A stretch of DNA of 64,000 nt from Beverwykella pulmonaria (Eukaryota; Ascomycota; Dothideomycetes; Pleosporales; Melanommataceae). The stretch's first letter is position 1; every line of letters begins with the position of its first letter. The notes below the pieces were generated by a model. It saw nothing but the letters and a program-made list of their open reading frames with translations, was not told the DNA's origin and searched no databases. Positions 22,548-33,232 of this stretch are shown here, piece after piece. Where the stretch lies: positions 263,462 to 327,461 of the forward strand of contig BCHH01000018.1 of assembly GCA_001599595.1 (NCBI GenBank), written 5' to 3'. The position numbers were made by a program, and so were the translations under genes.

Positions 22548-23948
22548 TCAATCTTCTTCATTCTCCATCTCCAACAACCTCTCTCTCACCCAAGCCCCAT
22601 ACCCCGCGAACAGCCCATTTCCCTCCCACTTCCCGCAAAACTCCGCAATAGCCTCATATCTCTCCCTCACGTACTGCTTCCTCTGCTCTTCGCCTCCATG
22701 CTGCAACTCGCAAGCCACAGTATAAGAAATCTTGCCCAAACAAACAGGGCACAGATACGGCGGCTGCCTGCCATCCTCAGCCAGACCAGCAGTGCCCTGC
22801 ATATTGCATGCATAGTAAACACAATGCAACATTCCCATACAATGACCAAGTTCATGCACTGCCGTCCTAGCAAGACGTGCAAACCAGAGATCTCGGAGTT
22901 TTTGGGCCGTTGCTGGAGCCGGGATGTTTGACGCTGCGGATATGGCTGCCCGGATTGGACCACCCTGTGACGCACGGATCTGATTCAGTGTTGCTGGAAT
23001 GGGCTTTACATCCTCAACAGCGCAAAGTTGGTCCACATACTCTTTGCAGTGAGAAGTAGGCCACATGTGTTGATGATCAATCTTCTCGCTACGATCAAGA
23101 ATCGGGTGGTATCGCGCCGTTTGCACGATGCAGAGGCGACTCCCTCCATACGCTCGTCCGCAGCAGAAGTCATCGTCATCATCTTCGTGGATATCGTGGT
23201 CAACGAGTAAGATGATGGAGTACGCATCATCGGGCAACATGTCGATGGCGGCATCGAGGATATCGTTGAGATTCAACTGGCCTCTGAAGAGACCATCGGG
23301 TGATGGCCGAGCACGAATACGTGTCGTTTTGTCGCCAACCCCAAGACCTACATATTTTGGAATGCTTCGAGGATTGGAAGACGCTTTGCCTTTACCGCTC
23401 CATGGCACCCACTTTAATTGTTGTGGAAATTGCTTGACCGGCATGCCATGGTAGAAAGCACCGAGATAGTCGATGAAGTGCTGTGTGTCGGGTGAAACAA
23501 GATCTTCGAGTGCTGGTGAGCCAGTTTTGGGCTTCTTTTTCCCCGGTTCTCCACGCTCAGTGCTGAGATTTGGCCTTGTCCACTCCTTCATGAAAGCCAT
23601 AGCCAGGGTAATTTCAGGAACGCTAGCAACATAGAGCGTTTTCCTCTTCTGCGTCGGCTTATTACGCTCTTTCTCGTGGAGCCAAGAGCGTAAACTCTGG
23701 GGAGGCAATGTCGGGTCGTAGTTGAGATCGTCGTGTGGCAGTACCAGTGGCCCTGGGAATGACTGGGCTGATGCGGTGGCGGCGATCTCAACAGATTTCT
23801 CCTCTTTCTTGCCTGGAGCCCGACCTGACTTTTTTGTTGCAGCATAGCGCTTCCTGGCATCCGGGCGGTTGAATCCAGCGAGCTCTGCAAAGGCGGATGG
23901 CTCTAGCTGCAGGACCTTATGCTGACATAGTTTCTGATGGTTTGGCAT
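22548..23948 (-). CDS. Archaemetzincin-like zinc metallopeptidase (M54)
   Basis: A single exon of 466 residues. The zinc site HELGHCMGMLH begins at about residue 365 and continues into the archaemetzincin-specific cysteine pattern: HCVYYACNM, then about 16 residues later LCPVC. This matches HExxHxxGxxHCx4CxM...CxxC, which distinguishes M54 from other zincins. Upstream are typical elements such as DDDFCCGRAYGGSRLC and the zincin-fold strand AYSIILLVDHDIHED. The N-terminus has a basic, Lys-rich segment (DARKRYAATKKSGRAPGKK). Archaemetzincins are soluble peptidases of uncertain physiological substrate. The fungal version is longer than archaeal forms of about 200 residues, the extra being N-terminal. 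All metal ligands are present. Confidence 0.92.
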   Translation of the reverse strand: MPNHQKLCQHKVLQLEPSAFAELAGFNRPDARKRYAATKKSGRAPGKKEEKSVEIAATASAQSFPGPLVLPHDDLNYDPTLPPQSLRSWLHEKERNKPTQKRKTLYVASVPEITLAMAFMKEWTRPNLSTERGEPGKKKPKTGSPALEDLVSPDTQHFIDYLGAFYHGMPVKQFPQQLKWVPWSGKGKASSNPRSIPKYVGLGVGDKTTRIRARPSPDGLFRGQLNLNDILDAAIDMLPDDAYSIILLVDHDIHEDDDDDFCCGRAYGGSRLCIVQTARYHPILDRSEKIDHQHMWPTSHCKEYVDQLCAVEDVKPIPATLNQIRASQGGPIRAAISAASNIPAPATAQKLRDLWFARLARTAVHELGHCMGMLHCVYYACNMQGTAGLAEDGRQPPYLCPVCLGKISYTVACELQHGGEEQRKQYVRERYEAIAEFCGKWEGNGLFAGYGAWVRERLLEMENEED

Positions 23949-24339
23949 GGCTGAAAACCAAGAACGAGAGATATCGACCTCCAGAAAAGAAAAGATTCCT
24001 AGAAGGCAGCAAATTTCTCACAATCAATATGGCCATGTAAATAGGTCAGAGTTGCCTGATAGGGGGCTGTGCGCCTCATTCTTTTGACCCAATTCACACC
24101 AAAGTGGCGTAAGTGTATGCGCTAGTCCTAGTCAGGTAAGAAGTGTGGCTGTGACCTCGTTCTTCGTTTCAGCAACCCATTTGTGTCTAATCCGGGTAGA
24201 AAAGTATGCAGGACTTCATGTTGAACGAAAAAAGTATTATAGATGAGATTGCTCTACTATCTCCGTTCCTCATTGCCTTGCCTATGCTGACGTGATCCAG
24301 CTAAGCCACGACACGTGACAGCTCTATGTTGCTCATCTT
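23949..24339. other. Intergenic region
   Basis: This is 5' flank of the archaemetzincin gene; nothing else is recognised. Confidence 0.45.
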
Positions 24340-24623
24340 CTAACAGAGTCCAGAAGCAAGAGTGCGGTTCAAAAATCCAAACCAGAGTAGTTTTATTGCA
24401 TTGGGACGGGATATCGACCCACATTGGTGGGAATACCGAAGTCCTCGACCAAGTTACAGGTTTCAAAGTGCAAGAAGCATGGGTACGGATATCAACCTCT
24501 GATCTGCGGGAGCATAACCCCGAGTTTTGATCGCCTGTCACTCATGTTTGAAAGTCAATTACTACTCCGGATATTAGGAAGTTAAGAGAAGATAAAGTTT
24601 GCGGACTCTGTCATGTAATGTAA
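24340..24623 (+). pseudogene. Relic of a copy of the gene at 31810-32990
   Basis: Translated pieces line up with the C-terminal 90 residues of the intact minus-strand gene at 31810. ARVRFKNPNQSSFIALGRDI corresponds to AMMRFKDPSQPSFIPLGHEI. The frame then shifts and VLDQVTGFKVQEAWVRI matches VLDRVANFKEMGAWARL. EHNPEF then TGA corresponds to SHDPEFW, so a Trp codon has become a stop. The end KVCGLCHVM matches KICGLCRVM. There is one frameshift and one stop, and the N-terminal three quarters are missing. Confidence 0.7.
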
Positions 24624-25103
24624 GGGACTTGGTTAAGTTTGGGGATTCTAGAGAAATCATCTCAAATGCGAGAGTGATCGTAGTGTCATGAATGGCGCCA
24701 TAGAAAAAGTACTGTGGCTCCTGTGTTAGAGCTTTATATAAGCCTAAGTATATTTTTATGTAGCTTCCATGCTCGAGCCTGCTGTATATAAATACGCCAC
24801 AATTCCATTCATGGGAGTTGGTTTACATTCGCAGCTAAGATAATTTAACAACGTTACCTTGATTATAGATGGAAGAACTGATATTTGGATTTTTATAATT
24901 TACTACTCAGAATTTGATAAGATATGTCCTTTTTTTTAACGTGTTTTGGGTGTGCCGCCCGCTCATTCTGTATTTCAGTCTTTCGTCGTACAAATGTAGA
25001 GCCTTTGCAAACGCTCTGCCAGGGCTCTACCACAAGCTCAGCCACGGTGGGCACCACCGCTTATTCAATGTAATCAGTGTTATCAATTTTGATAGGAAAA
25101 TTC
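24624..25103. other. Intergenic region
   Basis: An AT-rich 480 bases with no recognisable gene. Confidence 0.4.
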
Positions 25104-26184
25104 TCAAGCCACGAACTTGCTTGCCTGACCAACAGCTGGCTTAGTTCCGTGAACTATTCCAACAACGCCCTTCAACATATCCGCCACTGTAACTGCCGCA
25201 TCACCCTTGAAGAACCAGTCTCTAGCACACACTTTCCCCGCCTCCTCGTCGCTCTCTTCAAGATTAAAGAACGCTACTCTGGCTTCAGCGTTCCTTGCGA
25301 TGGGAATGTACATAGCTGCGGGAAGTACGACTGCGCTTGTTCCTACAACAAGCATAAGGTCGATCGGCCCGCTGGATGTGAACTCATATATCCGCTCTGT
25401 GGTGATTATCGGCGTGGCTTCTCCGAATAATACAACATTGGGGCGGAGAAGATTGTTGCATTTGGGGCAATGGGGGAGATCCACACGGGAGACTTCTGGA
25501 AGTGGAACGTTAGGGTCGGATATGTCAATGTCGGTTGGAATTGTGAGAGCTGGGCTGATTGGATAAGTTGCGTTGACTACGTAATTGCATGGGGCCTGTT
25601 GCGACTTGTACTTGCTACATTTCATGGAAAATAAGTCGCCGTGAACTTGAGCAATCTGAGACTGAGGAAACCCGGCACGTTGGCAAAGACCTAACAATGT
25701 CAGTAAACGATGCAAACTCGGATTTAACTCTAGTTTGCATGCCATCGATATTCTGATTTACAGAGAAAAAGTTTGGATTACTTCGCGCCAGTTTTGCTAA
25801 CGCGAGATGTCCAGAGTTTGGCGAAGCGTTCTGCGCTTTCATCATGCGATGCGAGAAGAACCACCAGACCTTCGCAGGATCATTCATGAACACGCTGATC
25901 TCTGAAAGGTCAGAGGGCTCGTGACCTCGCCAGTGTCGGTCGGACCCGCGAAATGTCGCCATGCCCGAAGAAACAGAGAGACCAGCGCCAAGCAGGGCGA
26001 AGATTCGCTTCGACGACTTTAGATATTCCGTGAACTCAGTGAAATCATCTAAGGAGATTCCAAGAGACGGGTTAGGCATGGAGGTGCCTTTGTATCTTCG
26101 CTTTTCTTGTTTCGCTTTCAGCACATTGAGTTTCTTGTTGACGGCGCTTAGGTTCTTGAGATCGCTGGTGATGTTTTTGTCCAT
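25104..26184 (-). CDS. Sir2-family NAD-dependent deacylase (SIRT5-like)
   Basis: Exons 25743..26184 and 25104..25690 give about 342 residues if the intron 25691..25742 is removed; its donor is GC, not GT. Sirtuin motifs appear in order: GAGLSVSSGMATFRG (NAD-binding loop), VNQNIDG joined to LCQRAG across the splice, VHGDLF with the catalytic His, a CxxC pair in PHCPKC, LRPNVVLFGE and VVGTSAVV. The family removes acyl groups from lysine using NAD, in nucleus, cytosol or mitochondria; class III members prefer negatively charged acyl groups. The first zinc pair is spaced unusually (KCSKYKSQQAPCNY), and zinc binding there is uncertain. If the GC donor is not used, the protein truncates soon after VNQNIDG and would be dead. 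Confidence 0.82.
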
Positions 26185-26697
26185 ATTTGATATTTTTTAA
26201 ACTGGGTTGTCTTGTTTTCTTGTAATGATAGTCGTATGGTTGAAGAGGTATATTCGATGCGGGCGATGTCTGGGAGAGAGAATAAGTACCGAAGAGAAGA
26301 GGTTGTGAAGTATGCCTGCCTGATGAGTCATAGGTTGTCGTACGAGAACTCTAAATTTACAAACTTCGAGCCAAATTTGAAAGTTGAGAAGAATATTATA
26401 GAAGCATGGAGTCCTCCAATTAACGATCTAACCTAAGGCCACTAATTAGCTACACCTCAAGATGCATACAAGCGGCCCCAACATTCTCACTAAATAGCAG
26501 TATGTTAGGCACTTGCGCTAGCTATCTATTTTCATTTTTTAGTTCCTTCTGCCATTCTCATCCCAAAAGTCCAATTCCACTCCTTTGTACTTCCCTTGGC
26601 GTATCCATGAACACAAAGTTAATTTACAATGACTTGCAATTTCTCGTTCACATCCAGATATACTACAACATGGCAGCCTCACCCTGCTTCAATAACT
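26185..26697. other. Intergenic region
   Basis: No gene is recognised between the sirtuin promoter and the 3' end of the secreted protein gene. Confidence 0.4.
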
Positions 26698-29068
26698 TTA
26701 GATCGCCCTGAAGTGGCAGTCAAAGAACCTCTCGAACCCAGCGTTAATAGCTTGCCAAGATACACTTCCATCATCACATCCAAAATCTCCCGCCTCTCCA
26801 CACTTCTCACCTATAAATCCATCTTGCGTGTTCGTCGAGAAGAGTGGACGACATCCGCCGTCGTACTGGAACGTAATCTGAGTCTTGTCTTTATTGGTTG
26901 GGTCGCGGACTTCCATCAAGAGTGCATGAGGCAGTTCTCCGCCATTGATAGGTGATCCCTGACCCATATTGACTTCGTTGTTATTTGAGTCAACGAGTGT
27001 CCATCTATTTGGTGATCAGTTGGATTGAAGGGTGAAGGAGGATTGAATGGGACGTACTTGACTTCAGAGAACTCGTACTCCATGTGCTGATGTACATGTA
27101 TACGCCACCTATCAGTAATAGGAGTCGGTGGGGGTGGGGGCAGCTCAGTGGGCTCGGGAGTAGGGGGCGGAGGTGCTTCAGTAGGTTCAGGAGTTGGTTC
27201 AGGCGGTTGATCTTGCGTACTTGGGGGTGGGGGCAGCTCAGTGGGCTCGGGAGGAGGGGGTGGAGGTGCTTCAGTAGGTTCAGGAGTTGGTTCAGGCGGC
27301 TGATCTTGCGTACTTGGGGGTGGACCAACGATAGTCGATAATGTTGTCGCCGTGGGCGACGGCTCAGCTGCAGCGGGTTCACTAAGATATTCAGGGTCGA
27401 ACTTCATGAGCATCTCGTCCAAATCAATCCCGGCATCTAAGATTGCCTGTGCATCTATAGGAGGTCTCCGAGGATCCGGTTCGTATTGTGGTTGGAGAGT
27501 ACAAGAGGGGTTGTCGTCTTTGGTTCGGACCTCTGTTGTTGTGGTTCCTGTTGCACTGCATCCTATAGTCTTCTGGCAAACAGTTGTTGTGCAGGTTGTC
27601 GTTAGAGTGTTCTCGGAGGTAATAGTGCTCGCTATGCATGATACAGTGCAACTATCTGCAGTTTTATACTCCTTACAGGTTTCAGGTTTTGGGGGCGGTA
27701 GCGGCGGAGGAGGCGGACCTGGTGAAGGTTTTGGGACTGGAGGAGGATCGGGATCTGTAGGATTAGGCGGGCTTGGATCTATCGGATTGGGCGGGTTTGG
27801 ATCTATCGGATTGGGCGGGTTTGGATCTATCGGATTGGGCGGGTTTGGATCTATCGGATTGGGCGGGTTTGGATCTATCGGATTGGCGGGTTTGGATCTA
27901 TCGGATTGGGCGGGTTTGGATCTATCGGATTGGGCGGGTTTGGATCTATCGGATTGGGCGGGTTTGGATCTATCGGATTAGGTGGGTTTGGATCTATCGG
28001 ATTGGGTGGGGTTGGATCTGTCGGATTGGGTGGGTTGGATGGATTTGGCCCGAGATTGGGAGGCGTTGGATTTGGTTCTGGCGATGGTAGAGGAGGTGCG
28101 TTCGTTTCAACCGGTAGAGGGAGAGGTACTGGAACTACTGGTGACGCTGAAAATGTCTCCGTTTCAGCTGGAGGAGTCAAGATGCTCGTTCCGTCATGAG
28201 GTGGAGGTAGTAGACTAGTTTCTGTTGGAGATTCCGGGTTTCCTGTTTCTAAAAATGGTGGGGAATCGCTTGTTTCTGCTGGGGGAAGTGGAATATACGT
28301 CGCTATCGAAGGTGACGGCCTATTTGTTCCGCTTGAAAGTGAAGGACTTCCTGTTTCTGCTGGAGGAGGCGGGTCTTCTGTTCTAGACAGTGGAGGATAG
28401 CTATCTGTGTTCACTGAAGGCATAGGCGGTACGCCACTTTGTAGTGTATTACCCGGAAGCGTGACAGGAACCGTGATTCCAATTCCACCTACATCAGTCG
28501 ACATTGAAGTCGAAGCAATCTGAGTTGGCACTGGTATGCTAGAGTCCATAACTGAACTAGTTTGAGATGGATTTGGATTAGGATGAGCGCCAGAATAATC
28601 GGGATTGGTTTTGGGATGACTCGAAGTCATTTCAGGTAGGGAAAAAGTTTTTAGAGGCACTCCAGGCTGTGCCGGAATATTTTCAGACGACTGAGGTCCT
28701 GGTGGCGTGACCGGCGGCCCGAGAAGTTCATTACGCCACCTAAGAACCTTGAGCATTTGCTTAGAACTGAAGAGAATAACCTACCAGTAGCCTTTCGGTT
28801 GTACTATGATTTCCACTGGCGGTGTGATTAGAAGTCCAGCATCGTCAGTCATGGTGATGGTGGTTTGGAGAGTGGTAGTTGTGGCAAGATCACTGAGCTT
28901 AGGCCAAGCAAAAGGAATAAGAGACGAGGAGATTCCGTCTGGGCCAACGAAAGAAGTTGGTCTTGGAAGATCTGGTTCCGTTGCGTAACAGGAGTCTAGA
29001 GTGCATACGATGTAGTCGTACGCTGCGGCAATTTCACAAAAGAGGAGAAAAAGAAGTGACCTCGCCAT
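26698..29068 (-). CDS. Secreted proline-rich protein with 8-residue repeats (frameshifted)
   Basis: Exons 28785..29068, 27058..28739 and 26698..27004 are read, with introns of 45 and 53 bases. A signal peptide starts it (MARSLLFLLFCEIAAA). Then come a Pro/Ser/Thr-rich region, a tandem NPIDPNPP array, a Cys-rich Thr-rich module (CKEYKTADSCTVSC, CQKTIGCSATGTTTTE), a second Pro/Glu-rich repeat region (PPEPTPEPTEAPPPP twice) and a C-terminal domain with FQYDGGCRPLF and RFFDCHF. The Cys/Thr module resembles those at the ends of secreted fungal hydrolases, but no catalytic domain is visible, so a wall or surface role is only a guess. One array unit is 23 rather than 24 bases, which breaks the frame and gives a stop at 27875. 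Total exon length is one base short of a multiple of three. Confidence 0.65.
27751..28037. repeat. 24-bp coding minisatellite, 12 units
   Basis: Units start at 27751, 27775, 27799, 27823, 27847, 27871, 27894, 27918, 27942, 27966, 27990 and 28014. The plus-strand consensus is GGATCTATCGGATTGGGC plus GGGTTT; the minus strand encodes NPIDPNPP. Central units are nearly identical, while the outer ones carry substitutions, as expected from slippage or unequal exchange in the middle. The unit at 27871 lacks one G in its GGG run. Confidence 0.95.
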
Positions 29069-30107
29069 GTTGTGAAGTCGGCGATAATGCCGATCGGAAT
29101 GATATTTGACGTGCCAATGTTACAACGAGAGCCGAAATATGAAGAGAACGGAGAGGCGATTGAGCGATTATGATGGATTATGCCACGGGGAACGACAAGA
29201 TATATGCCCTTGAATTGACCGTATACAAACGCCGCTGAAAGAATTATCAATCTCTAAACAAAGGCCCATCGTCTAAGCTCTGATGACTTGATAAACTAAG
29301 CGCTAGATTCTACTCAACCACGATGTTGCCGCCTCGGATACAAGATTCCGGGGGGCTGTAAGTAGACGTAATAAGGCTCATGCGGCAAAGTACTTCTGGA
29401 ATACGATCAAGGACGTTTCCGTGTTCTTGTCAGCCTTGCAAGGAAGATGTAGTCACAAAATGAAGCCAAAATAGTTACCACGCTTAAAAGAATGACAAGG
29501 CCGTAAGAATGGAAGGGAAACGGGTGAGGCGTGGCGGCTCATCGTTCTCCAGATTGCCAATACCATGTCAGAGCGTTTGCTCCAGGTTTAGATTGTCAGC
29601 TGCATGAAACGAACGTTTATAAGCGTATTTATCCTCTCCACCAATAAGCATGTCGAGCCCTGACCTTGCTTATCTCGCTTCACTGTGCCGCATCCGCGCG
29701 GCACATAAACACCAACATAGTACATCCGAGAAAGGATTTACATGTTGCTACGCATTGTAACAGGTGGGGGTTTTGGTGGTCTGTTACTAGAGGCAAACAG
29801 GCTCTGTGCATGAGCTCCTGCAAAGGCTCGTCGGATCTTTTTGAAGATGAAACAGTATTGGTAGTGTTCAAAGACAAGATATCGGTCACAAATAGTTTCT
29901 TGAAGGTTATTTTGAGATTAGGCGCGGGAAAGGCAAGAGCTTTGTCCTTGGAGAAGATCAGATTTGTGCTACAAGATAAAGACTTAGTACTTTTGTTCAC
30001 ATTATTCTACTATGTACTTCAATTGGTGCCCACCTCTTCTACATTCACTATTGGATCATTCGCACCACTCAACTATATGCACCCTTGCAAGTACTTTGTT
30101 CCCCAAA
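29069..30107. other. Divergent promoter region between two secreted-protein genes
   Basis: About 1 kb separates the divergent starts at 29068 and 30108. A plus-strand frame at 29666..30190 has no recognisable features and overlaps the next gene's first exon, so I do not call it. Confidence 0.45.
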
Positions 30108-31615
30108 ATGCACCTGTCAAACTTCAGTCGAGTCCCCTTTCTTTTTTTCTTCGCAATACGGATGCTCCAGAGTGTAGCCGTGCCGGCTGACGGGCAGCCA
30201 AATTCTCTCATCGTAAGGCAAACTCTAGATTAGGCGGAATAAACTTATATGGGTCCAACTTAAAGCTAATGTTGTATAGCCAACGTGGGGCGTCGGCCTC
30301 GTAGGTGGTAGAGCGGCAGGCAGCTGTGCGGGCCAAGATCTTGACATGTTGAAAGCGTCATGGGAAGAAGCCTGCCTTATTTCAAGAAAGACTCTGAACG
30401 ATCTCAACTATTTCACCACCAAGTCTTCACAAACGCAAGGTCAAGGACCCCCCAAGAGCCCTGATAGTGGGGGCATGTTCAAACCAGTGTCAGCCGACTA
30501 TGAAAAATGGCATCGCATCAAAGCCACGTACGTTTCACTCTTTGGAGCAGATCCAGTCAGCGACAAGGGAGATCCTACAATAAATTTCGGGAACGTCAAA
30601 GGTACATACCCATGACGTCTTTCCAGCGAGGCTTGCAAGTTGAATTTGGCTGACAAAATCATAGGTTTCTATACAGCTATGGTTCAAACATATTGCAGGG
30701 GAAAATTTCACGAATACGTATATTTGTATTGCACGGATGCACACTGGCGCTTCATTCCAAATGGGACTCCTGATCCAGAACATCCTGATGTAAACATCGA
30801 AGTCTCAAGTAATTAATACTATCTTCTCAACAGAGTGTGCAAAAGCGCTAATTCAGTTTCAGGACCTCAATGCCAAGCCAACGGTGGGGTATGGTATTCA
30901 GCAGTTTCTCAAGAGATCTACAGATACGACAATGTGCCGCCTCCTAAGAACCCAGGAGATGGCCCTGTTTGTCGAGGGCGGCCCTCTTTAGCAGTCACGA
31001 CTATTGCCCAAAAGATAATAACGTTTTGCACAGCTGTGCGTAAATGCAATATTTCAGCACTGCTTATATAATGAGTCCATGCTGACATTGCCACAGGGGC
31101 TAAATCCGGCAATCCATACTGTCGTAACGATCAACAATCTCCGTCCCAACTTCAAGTCAACATCAACTCGAATCAAAATTCCGGATTTACTCAGCAAGTT
31201 AACGGATAAGAGTGTTACTGTGCTCAATGATATTGGAGGGGACGGTGGGGACAACATGCCACTGACTTGGATACACGAAATGTTTCATTTATATACGACT
31301 AGTAAGATCTTTCCATTAACGACCTGTTATTAATTAGACTAATGTATTGCAGATCTGGATTACCCTGCAGTTGATAGAAAAGGTAATCCAAAAACAAAAA
31401 AGGAAGATGTGTGGAATGAAGCTACAAATCAGTACGAGGAACAGGATGTGCCAGTCCTATCTTATGGCTATGAGTTATGTACAACTCTAGCAAAGCATAG
31501 ACCAGATGTGGCCACGAAAAATCCCGATAATATCAGTTTCTTTGGACTTGCTATGTGGCTTGATGAGTATGATTGGTCAAGAGGCTATGCGATGCCTAAA
31601 AAGAAGACAGCCTGA
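30108..31615 (+). CDS. Secreted zincin-like metallopeptidase
   Basis: Six exons: 30108..30212, 30280..30601, 30665..30808, 30863..31035, 31097..31301 and 31353..31615, about 403 residues. The start gives a signal peptide (MHLSNFSRVPFLFFFAIRM). The mid-region has a Cys-containing segment (PQCQANGGVWYS). The zinc motif is WIHEMFHLY, with H308-E309 and H312. A conserved tail contains YGYELCTTLAKHRPD and NPDNISFFGLAMWLDEYDWS, typical of secreted M35/deuterolysin-like or lysine-specific peptidase relatives in fungi, though the third metal ligand is not certain. Intron 30809..30862 (GTAATT, branch GCTAAT, TTTCAG) is the only choice found that keeps frame. It probably acts outside the cell; activity is inferred from HExxH only. 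Confidence 0.75.
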
Positions 31616-31809
31616 TAGTATGTAGGCCGGGAGACGCGGGGAGAGAACGGACCGGGTGCGATTCTTTTCTTCGAACTTCCAGACTTGTCTATTACGTTCT
31701 ATTATTTGGTTTAGGAAGTAGCTGGTTTAGTGTCGTTATCTCATTTAATATCAAGACGTTTACACGAAATGATCATTCCCGCGATGTCTTCTTTGAGCTT
31801 AAAATACTA

Positions 31810-32990
31810 TTACATAACACGACAGAGTCCGCAGATTTTATTGTTTGGTGTTTTCTCTGGGATCGTGGTGTTGGTGGGCATTCGTTCATGCATGAGAAGC
31901 GACCAAAACTCGGGGTCGTGTGATCGAAAATCAAAAGTCGCCAATCTTGCCCAAGCTCCCATCTCTTTGAAATTCGCAACACGATCGAGCACTTCAGTTT
32001 TCCACCAATCTGGATGAATCTCATGTCCTAGCGGGATGAAGCTTGGTTGACTTGGGTCTTTGAACCGCATCATCGCCTCAGGACTCTCCCAGTATATGAA
32101 AAGGATGAAAGTGCATGTACCAGACCATGGACTTGAATTCTCGTCGTGAATGTCAACGCTAAACACAGGATGGCTAATATCACCTCGTTTGTCGTTTGCG
32201 AAGTGTTTTTGGAACGAGTGCAGATACTGTTGCAATTTCTCTAGCTCGCTGTTGATTGTCTCGTAAAGAGGGCCAATTGATGGAGACTGAACAAGTAGGA
32301 GGTCGCAATCCCTCCTCAGACGATTCCCGTATTCAGATGGAGAAGGAAAATTGTAATGATTGCCGGCGCCAAATGTGTGATGAATTGTGGGAAGGGATGT
32401 GAGAAATGGAGCAAGTATAGCAATTCCCTCCGGCATAGCCTTCTCATTCAACATTGTGATTGTCTTTTGAGCCACCTCTGCCTGGACAGGTTTTGGGAGC
32501 TTGTCATTTCTGGAAGGGAAAAATTGACACCGCCGCCAGCCTGAAAAGAATCAGCAAATGTAAAATACAGAAGAAAAACAGATTCAGAGGTACCAATCAT
32601 TATGCACACAATATACGGAGCGGCCATATTATGTCCCCACGTAATCCAATCCCAGTTCTCCTCCTTCTCAAGGCTTTTTAGACAGTCTACCCATATTTCA
32701 GACAGAAAACTTGGAGGTCCAGTCTCGGTGAAGGGCACTTTGAATTCCAGCTCAATGATCGAGAAGGCTGTTTGGAGGCAGCCCATCTGCGTTTTATGAG
32801 GAATCATTGCTGTCATACATTTCCGTAGCGCACGAGACCAAGTATTTATGGGTTCCGTGGCAGGTGTGGGTGGCGTTTCGATGTCGCTATTTTCCGAGAT
32901 GAACAGACCAGGTTCAAGATTGAGGCGAGGGCGGGGTCTTGAGATACATGAATATATAAACGGAAACCGCGCTAGCCCATACAAGAACAT
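31810..32990 (-). CDS. Uncharacterised fungal protein, possibly a ferredoxin-like barrel
   Basis: Exons 32594..32990 and 31810..32540 with a 53-base phase-1 intron give about 375 residues. Two similar halves are suggested. Each has a strand-like segment beside a Trp/Pro-rich turn, for example ENWDWITWGHNMAAPYIVCI in the first and SGTCTFILFIYWESPEAMMR in the second, followed by FKDPSQPSFIPLGHEIHPDW. This resembles the paired alpha/beta barrels of antibiotic-biosynthesis-monooxygenase-type proteins, but I cannot confirm the family. The C-terminus KICGLCRVM has a CxxC that could be lipidated or bind metal. A dead C-terminal copy lies at 24340. Function unknown. Confidence 0.68.
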
Positions 32991-33080
32991 GCATCGCCAA
33001 GAAGAAATGATAGGTTAATATTCAAAGTAATAATTCTTGGCTCGGTTTGCCCTCAAGGAAATTGAGACATTAATACCTAT

Positions 33081-33232
33081 TTGTTACGGTTATATCATGT
33101 GCATTACTATATCACGTGCCATTGTACTAGCTATATATAGGGGTCCTCTCGCCCAGCCTTCTCTGATACACAGAGAGCTCAATCCACCTCATTTTAACTC
33201 CAACACTATTCCCTCTTCAAGAACAGTTTAAG
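33081..33232 (+). repeat. Possible solo LTR or LTR fragment
   Basis: The stretch opens TGTTACGG, has a TATA-like box (TATATATAGGGG near 33132), a pyrimidine-rich segment and ends near ACAGTTTAA. Composition and layout resemble the LTR promoter and start region of a copia-like element. No target-site duplication or matching copy was found in the window, so this is tentative. Confidence 0.3.

Noticed and set aside
27352..27981. Long plus-strand open frame (Gly/Ser/Leu-rich)
   Set aside because: It is the opposite-strand reading of the proline-rich minisatellite; tandem repeats keep all frames open.
29666..30190. Open frame of 174 codons before the secreted peptidase
   Set aside because: No domain or splice logic, and it overlaps the first exon of the better-supported gene in another frame.
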